Origin: Paenibacillus sp. CAA11 | GTDB taxonomy: Bacteria; Bacillota; Bacilli; Paenibacillales; Paenibacillaceae | Length of the DNA: 64,000 nucleotides | Assembly: GCF_003060825.1 (NCBI RefSeq) | Contig: NZ_CP028922.1 | Coordinates: 1,164,501 to 1,228,500 of the forward strand | Reading direction: 5' to 3' | In this document: one piece after another, positions 7,839 to 15,765 of the stretch | Layout of the letters: each line of letters begins with the position of its first letter | Numbering within the stretch: the first letter of the stretch is position 1 | Made by a program: the position numbers and the translations under genes | Notes under the pieces: model-generated | Told to the model about the DNA's origin: nothing | The model's database searches: none | Seen by the model: only the letters and a program-made list of their open reading frames with translations

Positions 7839-8174
7839 ATGACATACATTATTTCAACTGTGCTTGTTTTAGGTGTGATTCAGTTTATTCTATATAAAAT
7901 AATCCTCAGAAACAGAGATTCAATGGCACTAACAAATGAATTCAGGGCGTACGTCTTGAGTACAGTGATCGTAGTGGTTATAGGAGTTATCTGCCTGTTT
8001 TTGTTTGGTGATGCACATTTTTTAATCGGAATATTACTTACGGTATTGTTCGGTGTTCGAGCTGCTTTTGAAAGGTTATATCTTCGGAGTACAAAAAGAC
8101 ATATTGTTTCACTTTCAATGGTAGCTGCATCTTTAGTGACTACAATGATACTGGTCTTAATGATGATGCCCTGA
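7839..8174 (+). CDS. DUF4181-like small membrane protein
   Basis: This 111-residue protein has four hydrophobic segments: an N-terminal helix, a helix around residues 40-55, one around 62-73, and the last at the C-terminus. Between them are the family-like features RNRDSMALTNEFRAYVLS and LRSTKRHI. Arrangement and length fit DUF4181 proteins of Bacillus and Paenibacillus, whose function is unknown. The ribosome binding site is strong (AAGGAGGTGA). It is monocistronic with no obvious partner. The family call is from memory of the pattern and is moderately sure. Confidence 0.7.
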   Translation: MTYIISTVLVLGVIQFILYKIILRNRDSMALTNEFRAYVLSTVIVVVIGVICLFLFGDAHFLIGILLTVLFGVRAAFERLYLRSTKRHIVSLSMVAASLVTTMILVLMMMP

Positions 8175-8243
8175 TCCAAGTTATGCTACTTAATTGCAGA
8201 TAGGGAAAAGGCGCCTGCTTACACAATGTAATATGGTAGGGGC

Positions 8244-8372
8244 TTATTTCCTCAGCTCCACAATCTCCTCCTGGCCGTTCCATGTCATCTGCAGCTTGAC
8301 TGTGGCGTTCTCTTTGGATAAGTCTCTACCACGAGCTTTAGAGAGAACTGGTAAGGGGGCTTTGCTTCTTCA
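8244..8372 (-). pseudogene. C-terminal gene fragment, unrecognised
   Basis: The minus-strand frame ends at 8244-8246 and is open for about 42 codons, back to a stop near 8370. It reads SKENATVKLQMTWNGQEEI followed by VELRK, which looks like the C-terminus of a secreted or beta-rich protein. There is no start or ribosome binding site. It is probably the remains of a deleted gene. The rest of 8175-8478 holds nothing else I can support. Confidence 0.3.
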
Positions 8373-8478
8373 GCAGCGCTTCCATTTACTCTGCTCTCTT
8401 CCCCCATGAAGGCATGGTACATATAGTCAGATTACGCCCGCTATGCCGACCATGGATAATGTGCTGATTAATAATACG

Positions 8479-8516
8479 AACAACGGGTGCAGCATGCTGC
8501 ATCCGTTGTTTCTTTT
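8479..8516 (+). terminator. Terminator hairpin without an obvious gene
   Basis: The stem AACAACGGGTGCAGC / GCTGCATCCGTTGTT is followed by TCTTTTC on the plus strand. The nearest plus-strand gene ends 300 bases upstream at 8174. Confidence 0.55.
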
Positions 8517-8575
8517 CTGGAGCCCCCCGTTTCAACTGAAAAAGAATGAAATGAGGTGTGCCTGTCAGGCTTACT

Positions 8576-8728
8576 CTAGGAGCTGCTGCTTTCGTCCTCC
8601 TGCTTGGCTTTGACCAAAGCGAGCAGGGCGAACAGATCCCCCAATATGGTTAGCCCGGCGCCAATCATGGCCAAGTCATCTGCCGAGAGTTCTTGGTCTG
8701 CGGCGGACTGTTTCTTTTTTTTTGCCAT
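8576..8728 (-). CDS. Small hypothetical protein, 50 residues
   Basis: The gene starts with ATG at 8728, with GAGGGA upstream. The product begins MAKKKKQSAADQELS, has one amphipathic or membrane-like segment (LAMIGAGLTILGDLFALLAL), and ends in a charged, serine-rich tail (VKAKQEDESSSS). A basic N-terminus, one hydrophobic helix and a polar tail are common in small Paenibacillus proteins linked to spores or the membrane, but I do not recognise a family. It lies divergently to the YjcZ-type gene, sharing a 170-bp intergenic region. It is real by ribosome binding site and composition; the function is unknown. Confidence 0.55.
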   Translation of the reverse strand: MAKKKKQSAADQELSADDLAMIGAGLTILGDLFALLALVKAKQEDESSSS

Positions 8729-8899
8729 AAAATCCCTCGCTTAACCCATTCTATAACTTAGAATATGCAGCGGCGGGCTGAATGCTTAGGCGAAAAGCCC
8801 CATTCTGTATTGACAGCTTGAGGAAAGGCGGATGTCCATATCGACTGAAGCAGCTATTGCATAGGATAATTTTGAGTTTACGCAAAAGGAGGGATTTAC

Positions 8900-8989
8900 A
8901 TGTCATACGGTGGCGCATTTACTTCCACAGGCGTGATCCTGGTGCTGTTCATTCTGCTGGTTATCATTACCAGAACATTCTGGTTTTAA
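8900..8989 (+). CDS. YjcZ-family sporulation peptide, 29 residues
   Basis: The peptide opens MSYGGAFTSTG and continues as a single hydrophobic helix (VILVLFILLVII) ending TRTFWF. This matches the YjcZ family, in which a glycine-rich MSYGG start precedes one membrane helix; members are made during sporulation in Bacillus. AAAGGAGGG lies seven bases before the ATG. A terminator follows at 9060, so the gene is a single transcription unit. It is likely to be made in the mother cell and associated with spore layers, but that is inferred from the family. Confidence 0.75.
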   Translation: MSYGGAFTSTGVILVLFILLVIITRTFWF

Positions 8990-9059
8990 TGGAACAGCAG
9001 GGTACCTCCGAAGTTTTCTTCTCACTGATTTTCCGGGATACCGTGAAAAACCTGAAAGG

Positions 9060-9096
9060 CAGGCTGCCAAGTTCTCTTGGCGGTCTGTCTATTTGT
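9060..9096 (+). terminator. Terminator of the YjcZ-type gene
   Basis: The stem CAGGCTGCCAAG / CTTGGCGGTCTG (one G-T pair) is followed by TCTATTTGTATTTCTTT, 70 bases after the stop. Confidence 0.65.
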
Positions 9097-9183
9097 ATTT
9101 CTTTACATTCTCAGGGTCATTACATACAATGGATATCATTGAATGTTAGTTCAGATACAGCTGATATCAGGAGGATTGCAGGC

Positions 9184-9759
9184 ATGAGCTTTGGTGATCT
9201 CCGTCCGGAGGAGCAGGCCGAATTACTGAAGGTCCGTAAGCGTGTTATTGAGGCTATAGGCAGGAATATGGATCTTTATGGGGTGACCTTATCTACAGGG
9301 CATCTATACGGACTTTTGTTCTTTGCCGATAAGCCTATGACATTGGATGAAATGGGCACGGAAATGAAGATGAGCAAGACCAGCATGAGTACAGGAGTCC
9401 GTACGCTGCTGGATTTGAAGATGGTCAATAAAGTATGGGAGAAGGGCTCACGTAAGGATTTATATGAAGTCGAATATGACTGGTATCAGACGTTTACGGA
9501 CTTTTTTGCCATTAAGTGGAGGAAGGCTGTGGAGGCTAATCTGATCGTCATGAAGCGCACCATAGCCGAAACGGACAAGCTGCTGGAGATGGCGGAAGAT
9601 GAGACATTCCGGCAAGTGCTGCAGGAAGACCGGCAAAGAATGGCGGAGGCTGTAAAATATTATAAATGGCTCGACAGGTTTATTGATGTGCTGGAAAGCG
9701 GCGAAATCTTTGACTTGGTGCCCAAGGAACATCCAGAAGAAGATGCGAAGCGAACATAG
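9184..9759 (+). CDS. GbsR-family (MarR-like) transcriptional regulator
   Basis: This 191-residue protein of the GbsR/OpcR type is closely similar to the one at 20151-20726. Shared blocks include GRNMDLYG, LSTGHLYGLLFFADKPMTLD and KMVNKVWEKGSRKDLYEVEY. In Bacillus, GbsR-type proteins repress choline and glycine betaine genes and sense choline through an aromatic pocket. The start is the ATG at 9184 behind AGGAGG; an open frame further upstream lacks a site and crosses the YjcZ gene and its terminator. No transporter lies beside this copy, so it is either an orphan or acts on distant genes, perhaps the opuA operon 11 kb away. Confidence 0.85.
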   Translation: MSFGDLRPEEQAELLKVRKRVIEAIGRNMDLYGVTLSTGHLYGLLFFADKPMTLDEMGTEMKMSKTSMSTGVRTLLDLKMVNKVWEKGSRKDLYEVEYDWYQTFTDFFAIKWRKAVEANLIVMKRTIAETDKLLEMAEDETFRQVLQEDRQRMAEAVKYYKWLDRFIDVLESGEIFDLVPKEHPEEDAKRT

Positions 9760-9786
9760 AGTTCACCTTTAGCGTCTTTTTTTATT

Positions 9787-9879
9787 TATACAGATTGAAC
9801 TAAAGTTTTACATTGAACTTTCTATTTATCAAGGCCTAATACGGCCCTATAACCTTTATTTCTTAGTTCTTTCTATATA
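9787..9879. repeat. 93-bp inverted-repeat element, copy 1
   Basis: The element begins TATACAGATTGAACTAAAG and ends TCTTAGTTCTTTCTATATA, imperfect inverted ends of 19 bases. The interior shares TTTTACATTGAA and GGCCTAATAC with the copy at 52832-52924, and the length is the same. TA dinucleotides flank both ends, as for elements moved by Tc1/mariner or IS630 transposases. There is no coding capacity. Confidence 0.65.
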
Positions 9880-9977
9880 ATTGAGAATATTTTCATTTTA
9901 TGCAACCTCATATCTGCCAGCAGGCATCTAAATGTATAGAAGAGGGGGGAGAGGCCCTGGATGTCATAAAAGGTTTG

Positions 9978-10538
9978 ATGAACCGAGAGGAAGCTGCGCT
10001 TCGAGCGTTAATGGAAGAGTATGGCGATATGCTGCTGCGCACAGCAACGCTGCTTCTCAAGGACCATCAGGCCGCAGAGGAAGCCGTGCAAGATACCTTC
10101 GTGCAGGCCTATGAGAAGATTGCCCAGCTTAAGGAGCCGGAGAAGCTCAGGAACTGGCTGGTGCGCATTGTAGTGAACCGGTGTCGGGCGAGGCAGCGGT
10201 CCTGGAGCTGGAGACGAATTCTGCCAAGCACACTCCCCGAGGAGCATCGTGTGCCGGATCTTCGTTCCGGTCCAGAGCAGCAGTCGGTAGAGCGCTCGGA
10301 GAGCAGGCGCTTAATGGGAGAGATTCACCGGCTGAAGTTCATTTATCGGGAAGTGATTATGCTCTACTATTATCAGGATTGGTCTATACAGGAAATATCC
10401 CACGCGCTGGGCTGTTCGGAGAACACTGTGAAATCTCGGCTGGCCCGAGGGAGAAGCAAGCTAAAGGATTTGCTGGAGGAAGGGGGAATGCCCGATGGAG
10501 AACGAGCGGGAACGGGAACGAATCAAACAATGTCTTGA
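9978..10538 (+). CDS. RNA polymerase sigma factor, ECF type
   Basis: Sigma-70 region 2 is visible (ALMEEYGDMLLRTATLLLKD, then AAEEAVQDTFVQAYEKI and LRNWLVRIVVNRC), followed by region 4 (FIYREVIMLYYYQDWSIQEI, then ALGCSENTVKSRLARGRSKL). The length of 186 residues from the ATG at 9978 is normal for an extracytoplasmic-function sigma factor. An in-frame ATG at 9900 is possible, but the best upstream ribosome binding site-like sequence (AAAGG) serves 9978. The next gene overlaps by 44 bases and encodes a single-helix membrane protein, the typical place of an anti-sigma factor. The third gene is a lipoprotein, so the module probably responds to envelope events. Confidence 0.85.
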   Translation: MNREEAALRALMEEYGDMLLRTATLLLKDHQAAEEAVQDTFVQAYEKIAQLKEPEKLRNWLVRIVVNRCRARQRSWSWRRILPSTLPEEHRVPDLRSGPEQQSVERSESRRLMGEIHRLKFIYREVIMLYYYQDWSIQEISHALGCSENTVKSRLARGRSKLKDLLEEGGMPDGERAGTGTNQTMS

Positions 10539-10860
10539 TCAGGAACTTGAGGCCGTTGTCTTCCACAAGGCGGAGGAGGTCATTCGGCGAACCCATCCGC
10601 ACTCACTTAAGGGACGTATGGCTGCATGGTGGAACCGGGAGCTGGAGATATCGCTGCTGCCTATTGCTGGGGCGGTCATGCTGCTTCTGCTGGCAGGGGC
10701 GCTGCTCGTGACTCCTAAGCTGCTGACCAAGCAGCAGGTGCTCCATAGCCATAGCATAAGCGAAGTTAGCGGCAAGCGAGAGCTGATTGAAGTATGGAAC
10801 AATGTTTATGATAGAGAAGTATATGAGAGGCGGGTGGCCCAGATTGAAGCTGAGAATTAA
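10495..10860 (+). CDS. Putative membrane anti-sigma factor
   Basis: This is a 121-residue protein. A charged cytoplasmic N-terminus (MENERERERIKQCLDQELEA) leads to one membrane helix around residues 53-75 (LLPIAGAVMLLLLAGALLV), and a short extracytoplasmic tail follows. It overlaps the sigma factor gene by 44 bases and the next gene by 38, which points to translational coupling. Small one-helix proteins encoded directly after an ECF sigma factor usually hold the sigma factor inactive at the membrane. No zinc-binding anti-sigma motif (HxxxCxxC) is present, so it is not of the ZAS type. The function is inferred from position. Confidence 0.6.
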   Translation: MENERERERIKQCLDQELEAVVFHKAEEVIRRTHPHSLKGRMAAWWNRELEISLLPIAGAVMLLLLAGALLVTPKLLTKQQVLHSHSISEVSGKRELIEVWNNVYDREVYERRVAQIEAEN

Positions 10861-12940
10861 GGTCAAGCATTTGGCAGCTGTTCTCTTGGGCATGATTGTG
10901 CTCGCCGGGTGCTTCATCTGGGCGGCTCCTCGCATGGAGCTTGCACTTGCAGAGAAGCAGGCCAGCCAGCATCTTGATGCCGGCAAGGCAAAATTACGGG
11001 AAGTCATTGATCAGTCTGCCGGCACCCAGAAGTATTGGCAGCATATCCAGGAATACATGATTCCCGAATTCGAGTTGTTCGGACAAAGTCTATATGATGT
11101 TATGATTGGAGCTTCTACGGAATGGAATGGTGAAGCAAACGGGCAGCAGCCCTTCAGCCTCGTAGAAGCGAGCCCATACTTGAAGCGGTATGTGGAGGCT
11201 GGACCGCTGGATAAATACTATATTCGGGCGGCTGAGGCTCTGTATTATGCGGATGCCCAGTCTGGTCAAGGGAGTCAGACCTTGCAGGCGCTGGATACGG
11301 CCCTTACCCGGGTGCAGAAGCGGAAGCTATCGGACCTGGAAGCGGGCGTTCAGCTGCTGCGAGCGCGCTGGTACATGGATCACCGGCAGCCGGAGCTTGC
11401 GGAGCCGATTCTGCAGGTGCTGAAGGCGGATGGACTGCCGCAAGACTTGGGCTGGTATGCCAAGGGAAGATGGACGAGACTGCAGGAGGAACTGACCCGG
11501 CATGTCCGCAGCCAGCTTGCGGGCACGGTGGAAGGGACGGTCAAGCGCAGTGATGGAACCCCTCTGACCGGAGCAAGTGTTTATTTGCGGCTGCAGCAGG
11601 ACATGAATCATAGCCTGAGGGATGAGGAGCCCTACAAAGCAATGACCGACGATGAGGGACGCTACCGCTTTGAAGGGGTCGCTCCGGGAAGTTATCAATT
11701 GTTTCTGGGACTGACTTACTCTCAGATCGACGGCTGGGTCTGGCCGGATAAAGGAGAGAAGTGGATTGAGATCAAGGGCAAGGAGCATGTGGAGCAGACC
11801 ATCGTATTACAAAGGCTGATGGAGCTGAAGTCCCCGGCGAATGAACAAGTGATTACAGGTGATCACGTTAAGTTCGAGTGGGAGCCTGTAGAGGGGGCAG
11901 CTTATTATAAGCTGTTAACGGGCATGAAGGTGGATAGCGGCTGGATTGCAGCCTCTTTTCTGACTCATATCCAGGATCATCAAATCTCAGTATCTCTAGA
12001 AGATCTGTATGACCAGACTACGGGCATAGCTTATTCCAATGAAGATAACCTCCCTGATCCTGTGACAATGCTTGGCTTTGCGAATTCGGAAGGGGAATTC
12101 CTCTGGAATGTGGAGGCCTACGATAGCAGGGACCAGCTGATCACACGCAGCAACGGATACCGGCTGAACGAGTCGACTATGGGCAACCTGCCGCTATTTC
12201 AGCTGAAGGCCCGCACGTTAACCCCGGCGGATCAGCTGGTTAAGCAGAAGAAGTATCCTGAAGCCCTTCAGGCTTATCTGCAGGTGCTTAAGACGCAGCC
12301 CAAAGACCTGCATAGCTTGCGTATGGTGGTGCGAATTCTGGAAGCAAATCAAGATCAAGACAAGACAGCCAGAGACCGGGCTCTGCCCTATATGAAGCGG
12401 CTCGCTGCGGTTAAGCCATCGACGAGCAATTTGTGGCGACTTGTAAGCTACTATTATGATCAGGAGAATTGGAAGGAATTCAATAATTACTATGCGAAGA
12501 TGCGTGAAGTAGCGGGTAGCTCCCCTGACAGCTATGATTTGTCCATTTATGCGACCGCCCTAATGAAGCAGGGTAAGCTGAAGGAGGCCGAAGTGCAGTT
12601 CAAGAAAGCACTCGATATGGACATCGATCATCGCTTTATTGGCGCCTATCTGGCTCTGCTGTTGGCAGACGGGCGAGGCTTTGCCAAGGCCTTAGAGGCA
12701 GCAGAACACTATACGGATCATGACATGTCCATAGATAAAATGGCGGATTGGCCATCTTATATAAGAAGCATGCAGTCAGAAGCGGAAGCCTCCCCATCCT
12801 CCGCCGCATACGAGGCTCAGCTTCAGGAGAAGCTGGCCTGGTATATGCACGGCGAAGAAGATCAGCTTCAGAATTGGCTGAAGCGGGCGGATCAGCCTGC
12901 TCTAAGCATCTTTATAAAGGCCCTGCTTAAGGTAAGGTAA
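10823..12940 (+). CDS. Lipoprotein with carboxypeptidase-regulatory-like and TPR domains
   Basis: A basic N-terminus is followed by a hydrophobic stretch and LAGC, fitting a lipoprotein signal. An amphipathic helical region comes next, with TPR-like character. A beta-sandwich follows (GTVEGTVKRSDGTPLTGASV, then DDEGRYRFEGVAPGSYQLFL), typical of carboxypeptidase regulatory-like domains. The C-terminal third has TPR-like repeats (YPEALQAYLQVLKTQPKDLH and KLKEAEVQFKKALDMD). I chose the ATG at 10823 because it precedes the basic signal segment closely. An earlier ATG at 10787 would add 12 residues. It is the last gene of the sigma/anti-sigma operon and may be the outer sensor or an effector of that module. 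About 705 residues. Confidence 0.7.
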   Translation: MRGGWPRLKLRIKVKHLAAVLLGMIVLAGCFIWAAPRMELALAEKQASQHLDAGKAKLREVIDQSAGTQKYWQHIQEYMIPEFELFGQSLYDVMIGASTEWNGEANGQQPFSLVEASPYLKRYVEAGPLDKYYIRAAEALYYADAQSGQGSQTLQALDTALTRVQKRKLSDLEAGVQLLRARWYMDHRQPELAEPILQVLKADGLPQDLGWYAKGRWTRLQEELTRHVRSQLAGTVEGTVKRSDGTPLTGASVYLRLQQDMNHSLRDEEPYKAMTDDEGRYRFEGVAPGSYQLFLGLTYSQIDGWVWPDKGEKWIEIKGKEHVEQTIVLQRLMELKSPANEQVITGDHVKFEWEPVEGAAYYKLLTGMKVDSGWIAASFLTHIQDHQISVSLEDLYDQTTGIAYSNEDNLPDPVTMLGFANSEGEFLWNVEAYDSRDQLITRSNGYRLNESTMGNLPLFQLKARTLTPADQLVKQKKYPEALQAYLQVLKTQPKDLHSLRMVVRILEANQDQDKTARDRALPYMKRLAAVKPSTSNLWRLVSYYYDQENWKEFNNYYAKMREVAGSSPDSYDLSIYATALMKQGKLKEAEVQFKKALDMDIDHRFIGAYLALLLADGRGFAKALEAAEHYTDHDMSIDKMADWPSYIRSMQSEAEASPSSAAYEAQLQEKLAWYMHGEEDQLQNWLKRADQPALSIFIKALLKVR

Positions 12941-12961
12941 GTTAAGGCCAGTTAAATAAAG

Positions 12962-12998
12962 CAAGAGAGGGAGCCTAAGGACAAGGCTCCCTCTCTTG
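12962..12998. terminator. Bidirectional terminator between the TPR lipoprotein gene and pstB
   Basis: A 14-bp stem, CAAGAGAGGGAGCC / GGCTCCCTCTCTTG, separates the convergent genes. Confidence 0.75.
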
Positions 12999-13003
12999 TT
13001 GTT

Positions 13004-13099
13004 CCATCTGAACAACATCCATCTGTAACAACATCCATCTGTAACAACATCCATCTGTAACAACATCCATCTGTAACAACACCGTCTGTAACAGCATCC
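13004..13099. repeat. Tandem repeat of a 16-bp unit, six copies
   Basis: The unit CATCTGTAACAACATC is repeated about six times: the first copy lacks one T, the middle three are identical, and the last two have one or two changes. The array ends right at the stop codon of pstB and lies between that stop and the terminator, so it is transcribed as the pst mRNA 3' end. The unit length is not a multiple of three. Confidence 0.85.
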
Positions 13100-13100
13100 G

Positions 13101-13856
13101 TCAGCCGAAGCGGCCGGAGATGTATTCCTGGGTCATCGGATTCGACGGGTTGGTGAAGATGACCTCGGTCTCATCATATTCAATCAGGTTGCCCATGTAG
13201 AAATAGGCCGTGTAGTTGGAGATCCGTGCTGCTTGCTGCATGTTGTGGGTCACGATTACGATGCACAGCTGCTCCTTGAGCTGGGTAATCAGCTCTTCAA
13301 TCTTGGATGTGGATACCGGATCGAGAGCCGAAGCGGGCTCGTCTAGCAGCAGGATGTCCGGATTGACCGAGAGCGCGCGGGCGATGCACAGACGCTGCTG
13401 CTGTCCGCCGGATAAAGAGAGGGCGGATTGGCCCAATCTGTCCTTTACCTCGTCCCATAGAGCAGCCTTTCTAAGGCTATCCTCCACAATCTCATCCAGC
13501 TTCTTCTTATTCTTGATGCCATGATACTTAGGTCCGAACGCTATATTCTCATAAATGGATTTATAAAAAGGATTTGGACGCTGCCAAACCATACCGATCC
13601 GTTGACGCAGAACGGTGACATCCGTGTCCGAGCTGTTGATGTTCTGGTTGCCGATCCAGATGTTTCCGGTCATCCGGGAGCCGGCGATTTCATCATTCAT
13701 ACGGTTAAGCGAGCGCAAAAACGTCGATTTACCACAGCCAGAAGGGCCGATTAATGCGGTCACGGAGCGTTCGGGAAAAGATAGGTTAACTCCCTTCACC
13801 GCCTCGTTCTCGCCATAAAAGATTTTGAGATCTTCGGTACGCAGAATATCCGTCAT
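13101..13856 (-). CDS. pstB: Phosphate ABC transporter ATP-binding protein PstB
   Basis: The 251-residue ATPase powers high-affinity phosphate uptake through PstC and PstA. Walker A is GPSGCGKST (37-45), the signature LSGGQQQR (148-155), and Walker B LLLDEP (169-174). The PstB-specific [20 protein letters not shown] lies between Walker A and the signature. Order on the minus strand is pstS, pstC, pstA, pstB, with 19 bases between pstA and pstB. The operon ends here; phoU is not in the window. A 16-bp tandem repeat begins at the stop codon. Confidence 0.95.
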   Translation of the reverse strand: MTDILRTEDLKIFYGENEAVKGVNLSFPERSVTALIGPSGCGKSTFLRSLNRMNDEIAGSRMTGNIWIGNQNINSSDTDVTVLRQRIGMVWQRPNPFYKSIYENIAFGPKYHGIKNKKKLDEIVEDSLRKAALWDEVKDRLGQSALSLSGGQQQRLCIARALSVNPDILLLDEPASALDPVSTSKIEELITQLKEQLCIVIVTHNMQQAARISNYTAYFYMGNLIEYDETEVIFTNPSNPMTQEYISGRFG

Positions 13857-13875
13857 GTTCTATTCCCCTATTCCA

Positions 13876-14763
13876 TCATTTTATCGACGTAAATTTGCGG
13901 TACAATACCCGTCCGAGCCAGCGGGCCAGCAGGTTGAAGGCGAGCACCATAATAATCAGGACGGCGGAGGCCCCTGCGGCGATCTCCTTGGCATCGGAGG
14001 CAATCCCTTCGCTGTTGACCTTCCAGATGTGGACGGCCAGTGTCTCGGCAGGACGCATCGGATTCAGCGGAGAATTGTGATCGAATGGATTCCAGTTCGT
14101 AAAATCAAGGGTCGGGGTGGTCATCCCCGCAGTAAACAACAGTGCTGCAGCTTCACCGAATACGCGTCCGGCAGCCAGGATCGTGCCTGTAATAATGGCA
14201 GGCAGCGCGACAGGGAAGAGAATGGATGTTATAATCTTCCAACGTGATAATCCCATGGCTAGCCCAGCTTCCTTCTGCTCTTTAGGCACGCTGCGGAAGG
14301 CCTGCTCTGTAATCCGCACCATTAGCGGCATATTGAAAATGGTTAGAACCAAGGCACCGGACATGAGTGAGTATTTCAAGTCAAAGGTCTGAACGATCAG
14401 CAGGAGACCAAAGAGGCCAACGACGATCGAAGGAAAGGAAGACAACACTTCAACGATTAGACGAATGGATGCCGTTAGGCGGTTCGGTTTGGCGTATTCT
14501 GCCATATAAATCCCTGCCCCGAGTCCCAAAGGGATCGTAATGATCATGGTCAGAACAAGCAGGTAGACGGAGTTGAACAGCTGCGGGCCGATCCCGCCGC
14601 CTGCTTTGATCGTCTCAGAAGGCGAAGTGAGAAAGTCCCAGCTGATATGGCTGATGCCTCTGAACAGGATGAACCCAAGCATACCGAGCAGGAGCCCGAC
14701 AATCAGCAGGGCGAAAAAGACGATGACCGTGGTAGCAATGCGGTCTATGACTTTGGCTCTCAT
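13876..14763 (-). CDS. pstA: Phosphate ABC transporter permease PstA
   Basis: This 295-residue membrane protein has six hydrophobic segments and the PstA features GIGPQLFNSVYLLVLTMI, AGIYMAEYAKPNRLT and the permease loop EAGLAMGLSRWKIITSILFP that contacts the ATPase. With PstC it forms the membrane channel for phosphate. Its ATG overlaps the end of pstC by four bases, giving coupled translation. It is the third gene of pstSCAB. Confidence 0.95.
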   Translation of the reverse strand: MRAKVIDRIATTVIVFFALLIVGLLLGMLGFILFRGISHISWDFLTSPSETIKAGGGIGPQLFNSVYLLVLTMIITIPLGLGAGIYMAEYAKPNRLTASIRLIVEVLSSFPSIVVGLFGLLLIVQTFDLKYSLMSGALVLTIFNMPLMVRITEQAFRSVPKEQKEAGLAMGLSRWKIITSILFPVALPAIITGTILAAGRVFGEAAALLFTAGMTTPTLDFTNWNPFDHNSPLNPMRPAETLAVHIWKVNSEGIASDAKEIAAGASAVLIIMVLAFNLLARWLGRVLYRKFTSIK

Positions 14764-15659
14764 ATTTTGGCTCTCCTTTCAAGCAATCTGACAACGAAGA
14801 TGAAGATGAAGGTCATGAACAGGAGAAGCAGAGCCATACTCCACAGGACATTATTCTGAACGGTTCCCATAACCGTATTGCTCATATTCAAAGTAATTAC
14901 ACTGGTAAGCGTGGATGCAGATTCAAATAATGAAGTCGGCACATAAGGCGCGTTACCAATGACCATCTGCACAGCCAAGGCTTCACCGAAGGCGCGTGCC
15001 ATACCGAGCACAACCCCTGTTAACACAGCGGGCAGAACCGTTGGAAGGACAACGCCCGAGATGGTCTGCCAGCGAGTGGCTCCAAGCCCGTAGGAGGCTT
15101 CCTTCAGGTTGCGGGGAAGAGATCCCAAGGCATCGGTAGCGACACTTGTAATTGTAGGCAGGATCATGATGGACAATACGATGGACCCTGCCGCTACACC
15201 ATAACCTTGTCCAGGGAACGTATCGCGCAGGAAAGGAACCAGCACGGTAAGACCGATGAAGCCGTAGACAACGGAAGGAATTCCGGCCAGCAGCTCAATG
15301 ACAGGCAGCAGCAGCTTTTTCCCCCAGGAGGGAACGATTTCGGTCATGAACAGGGATGCACAGATGCTAAGCGGGCTGGCAATGAGCGCAGCCAGCAGGG
15401 AGGTGATGAACGAGCCAGCAATGAAGGGCAGTGCCCCGAACTTGTTATCATCCGGCCCCCAGCTGTTCCCAAACAGGAATTCGGACATACTTACACCATC
15501 AACCGCAAAAGTAGCTACGCCTTTGGTCGCGACAAAGTAAACGATGGAGAAAATGATGACGATAAGAAACAAGACACAGACGGTTGTATAGATTCGGCCG
15601 ATCCACTCTTCGGCTTTGTGTCTCCTGAACAGCACAGGGGCCTCGTTATTAGCTTTCAT
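14760..15659 (-). CDS. pstC: Phosphate ABC transporter permease PstC
   Basis: The 299-residue membrane protein shows PstC hallmarks: SWGPDDNKFGALPFIAGS near the first periplasmic loop, GIPSVVYGFIGL, and the ATPase-contact loop EASYGLGATRWQTISGVVLP. It pairs with PstA in the phosphate channel. AGAAGGACACTC precedes the ATG. A gap of about 100 bases with a terminator-like hairpin separates it from pstS, as in other pst operons, where the binding protein is made in excess of the permeases. Confidence 0.95.
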   Translation of the reverse strand: MKANNEAPVLFRRHKAEEWIGRIYTTVCVLFLIVIIFSIVYFVATKGVATFAVDGVSMSEFLFGNSWGPDDNKFGALPFIAGSFITSLLAALIASPLSICASLFMTEIVPSWGKKLLLPVIELLAGIPSVVYGFIGLTVLVPFLRDTFPGQGYGVAAGSIVLSIMILPTITSVATDALGSLPRNLKEASYGLGATRWQTISGVVLPTVLPAVLTGVVLGMARAFGEALAVQMVIGNAPYVPTSLFESASTLTSVITLNMSNTVMGTVQNNVLWSMALLLLFMTFIFIFVVRLLERRAKI

Positions 15660-15691
15660 GAGTGTCCTTCTTTCTGATTAAAAGTGAAAAT

Positions 15692-15721
15692 AGAGGCAGA
15701 AGTTGGGATTCTTCCGCCTCT
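15692..15721 (-). terminator. Partial terminator between pstS and pstC
   Basis: On the minus strand an 11-bp stem (AGAGGCGGAAG / CTTCTGCCTCT) is followed by ATTTTCACTTTTAAT. It lies 45 bases after the pstS stop, so part of the transcripts may end here and give more PstS than permease. Confidence 0.6.
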
Positions 15722-15765
15722 TACTATAATTCATGCTTAAGTCAGGATCCGTGATGTGCTATTAA

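Noticed and set aside
8782..9183. Upstream extension of the first GbsR gene to give a 325-residue protein
   Set aside because: The extension crosses the YjcZ-type gene and its terminator, and the AGGAGG site serves the ATG at 9184.
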